The notes beneath the pieces are model-generated. The model saw nothing but the letters and a program-made list of their open reading frames with translations, was not told where the DNA came from and made no database searches. The translations under genes and the position numbers were made by a program. Below, in pieces: positions 1 through 7,352 of a stretch of DNA of 13,033 bases; within the stretch, counting starts at the first letter, position 1; every line of letters starts with the position of its first letter. This stretch comes from Clostridiaceae bacterium (GTDB taxonomy: Bacteria > Bacillota > Clostridia > Oscillospirales > Acutalibacteraceae): contig JAEEHZ010000177.1 of the NCBI GenBank assembly GCA_016281115.1, forward strand, positions 1 to 13,033. The letters run 5' to 3'.

Positions 1-272
1 GTTTGAAAAACAAAGCCTATGGAATGATTACGGTAGGCGTCCCAATCCCTGTTTTTGTACTCTTTTGTTGTTTTTCCGTTGATAATAAGGTCGCCTTCGG
101 TGTAGCTGTCCAATCCGCCGATGATATTGAGCAATGTGGTTTTACCGCAGCCTGACGGACCAAGTATTGACACAAATTCATTTTCTCTGAAATTAAGGCT
201 TATTCCGTTTAGCGCGTGAACATCTTCAGATCCGGTTTCATACACTTTGGTTATGTTTTTAAGTTCAAGCAT
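1..272 (-). CDS. ABC transporter ATP-binding protein, MacB/LolD class (N-terminal part, cut by window edge)
   Basis: Only the first 90 codons are in the window; the gene continues past base 1. The translation opens MLELKNITKVYETG, and carries a Walker A (P-loop) GPSGCGKTT at residues 38-46 and the Q-loop FVFQ at 87-90. Walker B, the signature motif and the H-loop lie outside. The 'VYETGSEDVHALNGIS' opening and 'RNHSIGFVFQ' are typical of the small ATPases that pair with FtsX/MacB-type permeases in export, peptide-sensing or lipoprotein-release systems, so a large permease gene would be expected just beyond the left edge. The start at 272 is supported by an AAAGGGG ribosome binding site seven bases upstream; an ATG at 279 hits a stop after four codons. 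A -10-like TATAAT inside a 15-bp palindrome lies upstream. The ATPase assignment is secure; the substrate is unknown. Confidence 0.9.
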   Translation of the reverse strand, partial: MLELKNITKVYETGSEDVHALNGISLNFRENEFVSILGPSGCGKTTLLNIIGGLDSYTEGDLIINGKTTKEYKNRDWDAYRNHSIGFVFQ

Positions 273-305
273 ATCGCATTCCCCTTTCATATATAAGCAA
301 ACCAC

Positions 306-322
306 ATTATACAATTTGTATA
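306..322 (-). promoter_or_regulatory. Palindromic operator-like site overlapping a -10 box of the ABC transporter gene
   Basis: Bases 308-322 form a perfect odd palindrome, TATACAA-T-TTGTATA, with 7-bp arms. On the minus strand it overlaps TATAAT (306-311), a consensus -10 box about 35 bases upstream of the ABC ATPase start. No convincing -35 box is visible at 16-18 bp. The overlap suggests a binding site for a dimeric repressor that would block RNA polymerase. The regulator is not identified and is not encoded in the window. Confidence 0.45.
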
Positions 323-329
323 TTTAAAT

Positions 330-1001
330 TTACCCTCTGTATTTTTCCATCATCTGTTTAAACAGTTCCTGACACGAAGGCGGTGTATAGGTTATGGCGT
401 TCGCGCCTGCTTCAATGGTTTTCAGAATTGATTCGGGAGTTTTGCCGCCGGTCGCTATTATGGGGATATCGGGAAAATTCTTACGTATTTTTGCTACTAC
501 ATCGGGTGTATCAGCTGCGGCTGCCACATTCAGAATAGATGCGCCTGCCGCTATTCTGTCTGAAATATTTGTATTGCTGTCCGTGACCGTTATCGCAACG
601 GGGATATCCACAGACTCTGCTACCGCAAGCAAATTAAGGTCCGAAACAGGAGAATTAAGCACAACGCCTATTGCGCCCTGGCTTTCTGCGTCTTTTGCAA
701 GTGATATGGTTCTGAGCCCCTTTGTGGTTCCGCCACCCACTCCGCAAAACACGGGAATATAAGCAGATTTAATTATCGCTTCACTTATTGCAGGCTGAGG
801 TGTAAATGGGTATACGGCAAATACCGCGTCTGCATTGCAGTTTCTGATTATGGCTATATCTGTTGTAAAAACAAAAGATTTAATTCTTTTACCGTAAATA
901 ACTATACCGCTTGCCCTGTATGCTTCGTCGGGTATTCTGAGAATATTGTGCCGCAGCTTGCTTTCTATCTGCGGTGATAATTTTTTCTCTTTGGGGGTCA
1001 T
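330..1001 (-). CDS. Conserved TIM-barrel protein of unknown reaction (often labelled 'hydrolase')
   Basis: This 223-residue protein belongs to a family that I recognise as widespread in Clostridia under the generic name 'hydrolase'; its reaction is not established to my knowledge. It reads as a compact beta/alpha barrel. Repeated beta-strand plus turn elements include ADAVFAVYPFTPQP (57-70), PVFCGVGGGTTKG (83-95), AIGVVLNSP (110-118), IPVAITVTDSN (133-143), ASILNVA (154-160), and IPIIATGGKTPESI (179-192) followed by GANAITYTPPS (199-209). The late glycine-rich loop ATGGKTPES resembles the phosphate-binding loop of ThiE-, TrpC- or KDPG-aldolase-type barrels, so a phosphorylated ligand is plausible but inferred. 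The start at 1001 has an AGAGGAG site five bases upstream. The gene lies just behind the pfkA terminator, with no obvious promoter of its own, so it probably depends on read-through from pfkA. Confidence 0.85.
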   Translation of the reverse strand: MTPKEKKLSPQIESKLRHNILRIPDEAYRASGIVIYGKRIKSFVFTTDIAIIRNCNADAVFAVYPFTPQPAISEAIIKSAYIPVFCGVGGGTTKGLRTISLAKDAESQGAIGVVLNSPVSDLNLLAVAESVDIPVAITVTDSNTNISDRIAAGASILNVAAAADTPDVVAKIRKNFPDIPIIATGGKTPESILKTIEAGANAITYTPPSCQELFKQMMEKYRG

Positions 1002-1027
1002 AAATACTCCTCTTTCTTCTATGCATT

Positions 1028-1071
1028 AATAAATAAAACGGGTCAATCGAAAATACAGATCGATCAACCCG
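1028..1071 (-). terminator. Intrinsic terminator of pfkA
   Basis: On the minus strand, CGGGTTGATCG (1061-1071) pairs with CGATTGACCCG (1039-1049) over 11 bp, including two adjacent G-U wobbles, around an 11-base loop. A U-rich tail, TTTTATTTATT, follows at 1028-1038. It sits 20 bases after the pfkA stop and ends about 27 bases before the start of the next gene, so it may be a partial terminator that reduces expression of that gene. Confidence 0.85.
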
Positions 1072-1090
1072 AAAAAGCTTAAATACCTGA

Positions 1091-2059
1091 TTATATAGAA
1101 ATCTCCAGAGCCATTTTATAAAGATCTTTGTCAATAGTCTTTTTCATATCAAGGGCTTCGTTGATCTCTATATCTACAATTTGGCCTTGCTGCATGGCAA
1201 CAATCCGGTTTCCCTTGTTGTCTCTGAGCAATTCTACGGCGCGGCTTCCCATTCTGCTCGCAACAACTCTGTCTCTGAGCGTTGGAGAGCCTCCGCGCTG
1301 CACATGGCCTAAAACAGTACCTCTTGCTTCTATTCCTGTCGCTTCCTGTATTCTTCTTGTAAAATACTCTAAGCCGCCGACGCCCTCGGCAACTATTACT
1401 ATAAAGTGCTTTTTGCCTGTCTTTTGAGTGTTGAGCATTTTTTGTATAACATCTTTTTCGAAATTGAAAGGTATCTCCGGCACCAGTATTGCGGTTGCGC
1501 CAACTGCAATTCCTGTTTTAAGTGCTACATCTCCGCAGCGTCTGCCCATAACCTCTACTATTGAACAACGGTTATGAGATTGCGCCGTGTCTCTGAGTTT
1601 ATCTACCATTTCCATAGCAGTGTTCATTGCCGTGTCAAAGCCTATGGTATACTCGGTGCAGGCAATGTCGTTGTCTATTGTTCCGGGAATACCCACCACC
1701 TGTATTCCTTCAGCCGAAAGCTCTCTTGCACCTCTGAAAGAGCCGTCGCCGCCTATTACAACAAGTCCGCTTATTCCGAGCTTATTACAAAAAGCCGCTG
1801 CCTTTTTAACGCCCTCTGATGAGTTATATTCTTCGCTTCTGGCTGTATAAAGGCAGGTGCCGCCTTTATGTATAATATCGGAAACACTTCTCAAATTCAT
1901 TTCAACAACATCGTTTTCGAGAAGTCCGTTATATCCTCTTTTTACGCCTATAACCTTCATACCGTTGGCAATTCCGGTTCTTACAACGGCTCTTACCGCA
2001 GCGTTCATACCCGGCGCGTCGCCGCCGCTTGTTAATACAGCAATAGTTTTCTCTGACAT
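1091..2059 (-). CDS. pfkA: ATP-dependent 6-phosphofructokinase
   Basis: PfkA phosphorylates fructose 6-phosphate to fructose 1,6-bisphosphate in the cytoplasm, the committed step of glycolysis. The 322 residues match the usual bacterial length of about 320. Visible motifs in order are GGDAPGMNAAVR near the N terminus (nucleotide binding), GGDGS (ATP/Mg site), PGTIDNDI with the catalytic Asp, EVMGRRCGD (substrate-binding Met-Gly-Arg) and GHVQRGGSPTLRDR (subunit-interface substrate binding). The glycines in GGDGS and in PGTIDND are those of ATP-dependent rather than pyrophosphate-dependent enzymes. The start is set at 2059 (MSEKTIAVLTSGG): a GGAGG lies ten bases upstream and the known family N terminus begins here. 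An in-frame ATG at 2095 would add 12 unrelated residues and has no such support. It has its own promoter and terminator. Confidence 0.97.
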   Translation of the reverse strand: MSEKTIAVLTSGGDAPGMNAAVRAVVRTGIANGMKVIGVKRGYNGLLENDVVEMNLRSVSDIIHKGGTCLYTARSEEYNSSEGVKKAAAFCNKLGISGLVVIGGDGSFRGARELSAEGIQVVGIPGTIDNDIACTEYTIGFDTAMNTAMEMVDKLRDTAQSHNRCSIVEVMGRRCGDVALKTGIAVGATAILVPEIPFNFEKDVIQKMLNTQKTGKKHFIVIVAEGVGGLEYFTRRIQEATGIEARGTVLGHVQRGGSPTLRDRVVASRMGSRAVELLRDNKGNRIVAMQQGQIVDIEINEALDMKKTIDKDLYKMALEISI

Positions 2060-2069
2060 ATGTATATAA

Positions 2070-2074
2070 CCTCC
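2070..2074 (-). promoter_or_regulatory. Ribosome binding site fixing the pfkA start
   Basis: GGAGG on the minus strand lies ten bases before the ATG at 2057-2059. It lies inside the 12-codon extension that an upstream ATG at 2095 would require, which argues for the shorter protein. Confidence 0.75.
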
Positions 2075-2100
2075 ATAACTATTAATGCCAAACAATGCCT

Positions 2101-2130
2101 ATTATATTATAAATAACCGTATATAATCAA
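2101..2130 (-). promoter_or_regulatory. Sigma-A-type promoter of pfkA
   Basis: On the minus strand, TTGATT (2125-2130), an 18-bp spacer and a perfect TATAAT (2101-2106) precede pfkA. Transcription would begin around 2094, leaving a leader of about 35 bases. The site lies between the 652-residue gene and pfkA, so pfkA can be expressed independently of the polA operon. Confidence 0.7.
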
Positions 2131-2184
2131 GTCTTAACGAAAAAAAACACCAAAATATCAGTTTGTATATTTTTTACAAAATAT

Positions 2185-4143
2185 TCAGTCTTTTATTATA
2201 CCATGTGACCATCTGTTAAACTCATTTTTGTAATCGTTTTTCGCATAACCGTCGCAGGTAGTTTCGTTCTTTATTGCCTTTTTCCGTGTGTCTGCAATGT
2301 CAAGAGCATAAAAATCACTTTTGGGATAAGTATTTATACACAGACTTGATAATTTAATATAGCCTTGGTTAAGCTTTATATATTTCTTTACTTTTTTACC
2401 GTCGGCGGCGTTTTTCAGCCCTTCGCCGAACTGTATGCCTCCTTTGTCGAGCACAACCGTTTTGCCTTTATCGTCAAAATAGAATATTTTGTGCGAATAC
2501 GTTCCCGTGTTAAGCCATTTTACGGGATTGTAACCGTAAAGATATGAATATCCGTTTTGCTTGTAGATAAACAGTGAATTATAGCCTGTTCGTGTTTCAA
2601 GCGCCTCGGTTTGATAAATCTCTTTTACCTTATTCTTTATGACCATATATACCTTTGCGTAAAGAATATGACGGCTCTTGTAATTTTCATAGTTTACAAC
2701 AATCATTTCGGGTATCCCGTCGTGTGAAAGATCCTCTAAGAAAACGCTTGTTTTCTCTGTGTTGTAATGGGTTGTGTAATATTTTAGTTCCAAATTTAAA
2801 GTGTCTATCAGCTCTTTTGCTTCGGGTGCGCTTATTCTTTTTTCAGATACTTTTGCATTTTGCGGCAGCTGCATTTTTGGGGGCTCTGTGTAATTTGACT
2901 TGAATATTAAAGTTGAGTTGTCCTCTACCCCGCACTCTCCGAAGCACTGCTGAATGTAGTGTATCGTGCTTTCCTGCAAGCCAAGCGTCTCGCAGGCTCT
3001 TATCATTGCAAAAAGACAGTCTTCATATGTTGCGTCTCCGCAAAGATAAAAGGCTGATACGGCCATTGCCTGCTCCAAATTATCAAAGCTCTCGTTAAAC
3101 GCATAAACATAGGCGTTATAGAAAATATGGCTTAAAATAAGTGAATTATATGAAGAATTGGTTTCATCGTTGAGCTGGACGGATTTTTTGTCGTCTTCGG
3201 TGAATGTAAGACCTTTTACCTCGTCTACACGGTTTTTAAAATTATCATATTTTACTATATATTCCGAAATATCTTCGTCTTTGCTTACCGTGCTTTGCCA
3301 GTTGTCGTTAATATAACAATTCCATACATCATAATATGACTGCTTAACGCTCAGCGCGGAAGATGAGTTGCCTAAAGCACTCATTCCCAGGTCAATAAAC
3401 ATATTTCCCGTATGTTTGTTGTATATTGAGCCAACCTTTACAAGGGCATCACTTTTTGCGTCAAACACGGCGTAATACTTTTTCTTTTTGTCAAGAGTCA
3501 GTGTTATCTCGGCGTATTTTCCCAAAGCAGGGGCGCCGTTTGCGTCTTTGTATATTATCAGTTTTGCGCTTTCGGGTAATATCTTTGCCTGAACGACAAT
3601 ATCATCGCGAGTATACGGATATAGCATAGAATCGTCTATGTTGATATTATTGCGGTATCTCTCTATATCGCTCTTTTCGACAAATTTTTCAAGATAATTG
3701 ATATAGCTTGAACAACAGGACAACGGTGTGCCGCTTTTGTCCGCTGTTACTATCACATACCCGTCCTCAACGTCAATACCGTAATACGTTTGCTTAAAAT
3801 AATAGGCACTGTATTGGCTTACATCGTTTTCGGCAATAAAAGTCAGATTATTTTCATAACCGTCATCAAAAGCAACATCTTTTATGGCGGAAAGCGACCT
3901 TACGGCGTCGTTTTCGTTGTTTATGCTCCCGCGATAGTACAATCCCTGTGCAAGCTTAAAGGAACCGTCGTTGTTGAAATAATATTTTATTGAGCTTTCT
4001 TCCTCAAAATACTTTTTTGCTCCGACAGCAACGGGAATAATTACCGCTATTGCCAGTATAACTGCCGCTGTAACAACAGCTATTATTCTTTTTTGTTTTT
4101 TCGATATGATTTGCCTTGAGGGTACATTATATTTGTCTTCCAT
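2185..4143 (-). CDS. Membrane-anchored extracellular protein, degenerate M4 (thermolysin-like) peptidase without HExxH, plus C-terminal FG-GAP/VCBS-like region
   Basis: The 652-residue protein has a short basic N terminus and one hydrophobic segment (about 19-41), so residues after 45 should lie outside the membrane. Residues about 95-143 (YYFKQTYYGIDVEDGYVIV, then ADKSGTPLS) look like the FTP propeptide of M4 peptidases. Residues 176-240 (AEITLTL...YYAVFDAKSD) look like the following PepSY-like propeptide part. Residues 325-405 (NDETNSSYNS...HIFYNAYVYAF...AFYLCGDATYED...ACETLGL) resemble the helical C-terminal lobe of M4 enzymes. The zinc-binding lobe expected between them is replaced by about 80 unrelated residues, and no HExxH occurs anywhere, so it should not be an active protease. 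Residues about 437-600 contain EDLSHDGIPEMIVV, a calcium-loop-like motif of FG-GAP/VCBS-type repeats. It is the last gene of the polA operon, six bases after the phosphatase gene. The domain assignments are remote and made by eye. Confidence 0.6.
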   Translation of the reverse strand: MEDKYNVPSRQIISKKQKRIIAVVTAAVILAIAVIIPVAVGAKKYFEEESSIKYYFNNDGSFKLAQGLYYRGSINNENDAVRSLSAIKDVAFDDGYENNLTFIAENDVSQYSAYYFKQTYYGIDVEDGYVIVTADKSGTPLSCCSSYINYLEKFVEKSDIERYRNNINIDDSMLYPYTRDDIVVQAKILPESAKLIIYKDANGAPALGKYAEITLTLDKKKKYYAVFDAKSDALVKVGSIYNKHTGNMFIDLGMSALGNSSSALSVKQSYYDVWNCYINDNWQSTVSKDEDISEYIVKYDNFKNRVDEVKGLTFTEDDKKSVQLNDETNSSYNSLILSHIFYNAYVYAFNESFDNLEQAMAVSAFYLCGDATYEDCLFAMIRACETLGLQESTIHYIQQCFGECGVEDNSTLIFKSNYTEPPKMQLPQNAKVSEKRISAPEAKELIDTLNLELKYYTTHYNTEKTSVFLEDLSHDGIPEMIVVNYENYKSRHILYAKVYMVIKNKVKEIYQTEALETRTGYNSLFIYKQNGYSYLYGYNPVKWLNTGTYSHKIFYFDDKGKTVVLDKGGIQFGEGLKNAADGKKVKKYIKLNQGYIKLSSLCINTYPKSDFYALDIADTRKKAIKNETTCDGYAKNDYKNEFNRWSHGIIKD

Positions 4144-4149
4144 TACGTT

Positions 4150-4557
4150 TTAATCACCCGTGTTAAAAATTTCCTTTAGTTTTTCAACTATTTCATCCCG
4201 GCATTTTCTGTATTCGTCCAAATCTCCGCCAAAGGGGTCGCTTACACCCAAAATTCTTATTTTTGATGCGTCCGCACCAAGTAGTTTTAACAATTCCGCG
4301 TGTGACTCTGTCATAGCTATTATCAGATCGTAATTGTTTATATCCTCCGCCGTGATAGTTTTACTTCTGTGGGCAGAAATATCTATCCCTGTTTCGCTCA
4401 TTGCCTGTATCGCGTTAGGTGTTGCTGGACTGTTGTCTTGTGTATACAAGCCTGCGCTCGAACATTCATCGCTGTCTTTTTTATACTTGCTGTGAAAAAT
4501 TCCCTCAGCCATGGGACTTCTGCATGTGTTGCCCGTACAAACAAACAATACCTTCAT
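4150..4557 (-). CDS. ywlE: Low-molecular-weight phosphatase, probable protein-arginine phosphatase (YwlE type)
   Basis: This 135-residue cytosolic protein has the family signature VCTGNTCRSPMAE at residues 6-18: nucleophile Cys7, phosphate-loop Arg13 and Ser14, with the general acid Asp107 in DPFGG (107-111). HRSKTI (63-68) and YDLIIAMTESH (76-86) are further family landmarks. Residue 11 is Thr. In Bacillus YwlE this threonine in CTGNTCRS sets specificity for phosphoarginine, whereas tyrosine phosphatases usually carry a bulkier aliphatic residue there. That and the DPFGG loop favour an arginine phosphatase that reverses McsB-type protein marking; this is inference and no McsB is in the window. 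At 135 residues it is slightly shorter than Bacillus YwlE (about 150). It starts 18 bases after polA, with an AAGGGG site eight bases before the ATG. A tyrosine phosphatase role remains possible. Confidence 0.88.
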   Translation of the reverse strand: MKVLFVCTGNTCRSPMAEGIFHSKYKKDSDECSSAGLYTQDNSPATPNAIQAMSETGIDISAHRSKTITAEDINNYDLIIAMTESHAELLKLLGADASKIRILGVSDPFGGDLDEYRKCRDEIVEKLKEIFNTGD

Positions 4558-4575
4558 ATTTGATACCCCTTGCCG

Positions 4576-7158
4576 TTATTTTTTTGCGTCATACCACGTT
4601 TTGCCTATGTTTGCGTCCGCCGGCAAAGGAACAGAAAGTTTAACTGCGTTGCTCATTTCTTCTTCAAGTATTTGCTTTACCTTTTCGCTTTCCTGCCCGG
4701 GCGCTTCTACAATAAGCTCGTCGTGTATCTGAAGTATCAGCTTTGCTTTCAGGCTTTCCTTTTCAAGCCTGTTGCTTACTTTTATCATAGCTATTTTTAT
4801 TATATCGGCGGCAGTTCCCTGGATAGGCATATTTCTCGCCACTCTCTCACCGAAAGACCGCGTAATATGATTAGACGATCTGAGCTCGGGCAAATATCTT
4901 CTTCTGCCGAACATTGTGGAAACATAACCGTCTTTTTTTGCCTGCTCGGTAACTCTGTTCATATAATCATTTATGCCGCTGTAATGTGAAAGATACGATT
5001 TAATATAATTATCCGCCTCTTTACGTGAAACGCCTATATCTTTTGAAAGGCTGAACGCACCTATCCCGTATACTATGCCGAAATTAACGGCTTTTGCCCT
5101 TGATCTGAGCTCCCCTGTTATCATATTAACGGGTATACCGAACACCTGAGACGCGGTTGCGGTGTGGATATCTTCACCGCTTAAAAAGGCGTTTATCATA
5201 TTCTTATCGTTTGCAATGTGCGCCAAAACTCTCAGCTCAATTTGAGAATAGTCTGCGTCTACAAGAACACAGCCGTCTTTTGCTTTGAAAAAGCGGCGAA
5301 GCTCACGCCCGAGAGGTGTTCTAACGGGAATATTCTGCAAATTAGGCTCTGTTGAGCTTATTCTTCCCGTGCGCGTTTCTGTCTGGTTAAAGCTTGAGTG
5401 TATTCTGCCGTCCGAGGCAACGACCTTTGAAAGCCCGTCGCAATATGTTGATTTTAACTTGGTTACGGCACGGTATTCAAGAACCGGCTCTATTATGGGG
5501 TGTGCGTATTTCAATCCTTCCAAAACTTCTGCGTTTGTAGAGTATCCGCTTTTTGTTTTTTTGCCCGAAGGCAATGAAAGCTTTTCAAATAAAACCTCGC
5601 CGAGCTGTTTGGGAGAGTTAATATTAAACTCGCAGTCTGCCAAGTCGTAGATCTTGTTTTGATATTCTTTTATTTTCTCTTCCAGCATAACACCGTATTC
5701 TTTAATGCTGTTTATATCAACACCGAAGCCATCATACTCCATATCTGCAAGCACCTTGGCAAGCGGTATTTCCACATTTACAAACAGGTCGTGAGAGCCA
5801 GTGAGCTTCAAATTGTTTTCAAGCACCTCGCAAAGTGTCGGCAAAGCGGCGCATTGCCTTATTATATCTGAGTTTTCAGTTGGCATATCAAGCACATCGG
5901 GTAATGTGATACCGTACTCCGCGCAGAGCGCTTCCATATTATAATTACCCGTAGACGGTCTTAAAAGATATGCGGCAAGCTCTACGTCAAAATCAACGCT
6001 CACATCAAATATACCTATTGATCTTAACGCTTTATAAAGCTGTTTTGAACCGATTGTGAATTTCAATATATTTTCATTTTCAAAAAAGCTTTCCAATTCC
6101 CTTTTGTTTGAAATTACACTCGTTACATTTTCAACATAACAGAGAACCATTTCTTCTATATTCCCGAGCATATCGTAAAAAGTGAAAAAGTAAGCTTTGC
6201 TTATATCATTGGGAATAGTATCTGCTTTTTCGTATTTGTAGGTTTTTGTAGGCTTAACATCAACGGCTGCGTTTTCATATTCTGCTGTGGGCTGTAGCCC
6301 CAACCGTTTCAAAATTGAAAACATTTCAAGTTTTGTGAGAATTGCAGCGGCTTTTGTATTGTTCGCTCCGTTTTGAGAAAACTTATCAATATCTCTGTCT
6401 ATTGGGGCGTTTTTACATATTTCGCCGAGCATACGGCTCATAAATGCAGATTCTTTTCCCTCTGTAAGCTTATTTTTAAGAGATTCTTTTATATCCAAAC
6501 TGTCTATGTTGTCGTATATATACTCAATATTACCGAACTTTTGTATAAGCTCGCCGGCACCCTTTTTTCCTATTCCCGCAACACCGGGAATACAGTCTGA
6601 TGTGTCACCCTGCAAAGCTTTTATTTCTATAAGCTGTGCGGGAGATACGCCGTATTCTTCAACAATTTTTTCGGTGTCATAAAGATTTACTTCGGGCTTG
6701 CCGTTCTTTGTTGCCGCAAGGCTTACACTTGTAAATTCGCTTACAAGCTGAAGGCTGTCACGGTCGCCGGTTGCTATTATACACTTTTGTTTTCTCTTTT
6801 CACATTCATCGGCAAGTGTACCCAGAATATCGTCAGCTTCATAGCCCTCGCACTCAATAAGGGTATATCCAAGCGCCGACAAAAGTTCTTTAAGCACGGG
6901 CATCTGCTGTGCAAGTTCAGGCGGCATACCGTGTCTGTTTGCTTTGTATCCGCTGTATGCCTTGTGTCTGAAGGTCGGCGAGCGCAGATCAAACGCTATT
7001 GCCGTTTTATCGGGAGAATAGAGTTCTTTAAGCTTTTCAAGCATTGTAATAAACCCGTAAATTGCGTTCGTGTAATCACCGTTTTTTGTAGCAAGCGCTT
7101 TTATGCCGTAAAACGCTCTGTTTACTATACTGTTTCCGTCTATTGCAAGCAAGGTCAT
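4576..7158 (-). CDS. polA: DNA polymerase I (5' nuclease plus polymerase; proofreading site apparently lost)
   Basis: PolA fills gaps and removes RNA primers during Okazaki-fragment maturation and repair. The 860 residues have the full architecture. The 5'-nuclease domain (1-290) has metal ligands in LLAIDGN (Asp7), EGYEADD (105-110), TGDRDS (131-135) and LQGDTSDCIPGVAGIGKKGA (helix-hairpin-helix). A degenerate 3'-5' exonuclease-like domain spans about 300-460. The polymerase domain carries motif A DYSQIELRVLAH (Asp636), motif B RSRAKAVNFGIVYG (Lys689, Phe693, Tyr697) and motif C QIHDELIVEA (Asp813). The DxE of exonuclease motif I and the Asp of motif III are absent, as in other Gram-positive PolA proteins. 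The start at 7158 (MTLLAIDGN) has GGAGG ten bases upstream; the in-frame ATG at 7221 would add 21 hydrophobic residues and lies at the promoter. It is the first gene of an operon with the phosphatase and the M4-like protein. Confidence 0.97.
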   Translation of the reverse strand: MTLLAIDGNSIVNRAFYGIKALATKNGDYTNAIYGFITMLEKLKELYSPDKTAIAFDLRSPTFRHKAYSGYKANRHGMPPELAQQMPVLKELLSALGYTLIECEGYEADDILGTLADECEKRKQKCIIATGDRDSLQLVSEFTSVSLAATKNGKPEVNLYDTEKIVEEYGVSPAQLIEIKALQGDTSDCIPGVAGIGKKGAGELIQKFGNIEYIYDNIDSLDIKESLKNKLTEGKESAFMSRMLGEICKNAPIDRDIDKFSQNGANNTKAAAILTKLEMFSILKRLGLQPTAEYENAAVDVKPTKTYKYEKADTIPNDISKAYFFTFYDMLGNIEEMVLCYVENVTSVISNKRELESFFENENILKFTIGSKQLYKALRSIGIFDVSVDFDVELAAYLLRPSTGNYNMEALCAEYGITLPDVLDMPTENSDIIRQCAALPTLCEVLENNLKLTGSHDLFVNVEIPLAKVLADMEYDGFGVDINSIKEYGVMLEEKIKEYQNKIYDLADCEFNINSPKQLGEVLFEKLSLPSGKKTKSGYSTNAEVLEGLKYAHPIIEPVLEYRAVTKLKSTYCDGLSKVVASDGRIHSSFNQTETRTGRISSTEPNLQNIPVRTPLGRELRRFFKAKDGCVLVDADYSQIELRVLAHIANDKNMINAFLSGEDIHTATASQVFGIPVNMITGELRSRAKAVNFGIVYGIGAFSLSKDIGVSRKEADNYIKSYLSHYSGINDYMNRVTEQAKKDGYVSTMFGRRRYLPELRSSNHITRSFGERVARNMPIQGTAADIIKIAMIKVSNRLEKESLKAKLILQIHDELIVEAPGQESEKVKQILEEEMSNAVKLSVPLPADANIGKTWYDAKK

Positions 7159-7168
7159 ATATTTTGTA

Positions 7169-7173
7169 CCTCC
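7169..7173 (-). promoter_or_regulatory. Ribosome binding site fixing the polA start
   Basis: GGAGG on the minus strand lies ten bases before the ATG at 7156-7158. The spacing is the same as at pfkA. Together with the promoter at 7210-7238 it excludes the longer reading frame starting at 7221. Confidence 0.75.
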
Positions 7174-7209
7174 GTTTATAACGCCGCAAAATATCAATAA
7201 TACATATTG

Positions 7210-7238
7210 ATTATATACCAAAACTTATTTAAAATCAA
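7210..7238 (-). promoter_or_regulatory. Sigma-A-type promoter of the polA operon
   Basis: On the minus strand, TTGATT (7233-7238), a 17-bp spacer and a perfect TATAAT (7210-7215) precede polA. The predicted transcript start near 7203 is about 45 bases upstream of the chosen ATG and downstream of the alternative ATG at 7221, so the longer protein could not be made from it. The -35 hexamer is the same as that of pfkA. Confidence 0.75.
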
Positions 7239-7280
7239 ATTTTATGATCTCTTTTTCATATTGTATGTAACCGACGTTTC

Positions 7281-7308
7281 TTTTCAAGAATAAAATATAC
7301 TGTATAAT
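7281..7308 (+). promoter_or_regulatory. Candidate promoter of the YqeB-like gene
   Basis: A perfect TATAAT (7303-7308) is preceded by TTTTCA (7281-7286), a 4-of-6 match to the -35 consensus, at 16 bp. It lies about 45 bases before the start at 7353 and points away from the polA promoter, giving a back-to-back divergent arrangement. Confidence 0.5.
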
Positions 7309-7352
7309 ATATGCATAGAATGCTGTAAATCTACGAAAAAGGATATGTTTTT

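Noticed and set aside
889..1134. Open frame of 81 codons on the minus strand spanning the pfkA end and the TIM-barrel gene start
   Set aside because: It overlaps two real genes and the terminator hairpin in another frame, and its translation has no recognisable features.
2140..2184. Possible terminator after the 652-residue gene (U8 run at 2140-2147 on the minus strand)
   Set aside because: The only nearby stems are weak and AT-rich (TTTGTA/TACAAA, or a 4-bp stem), and the better one lies well away from the U run. Not good enough to annotate.
6777..6992. 71-codon minus-strand frame inside polA
   Set aside because: It is a frame shadow of the polA 5'-nuclease coding region, with no start signals of its own.
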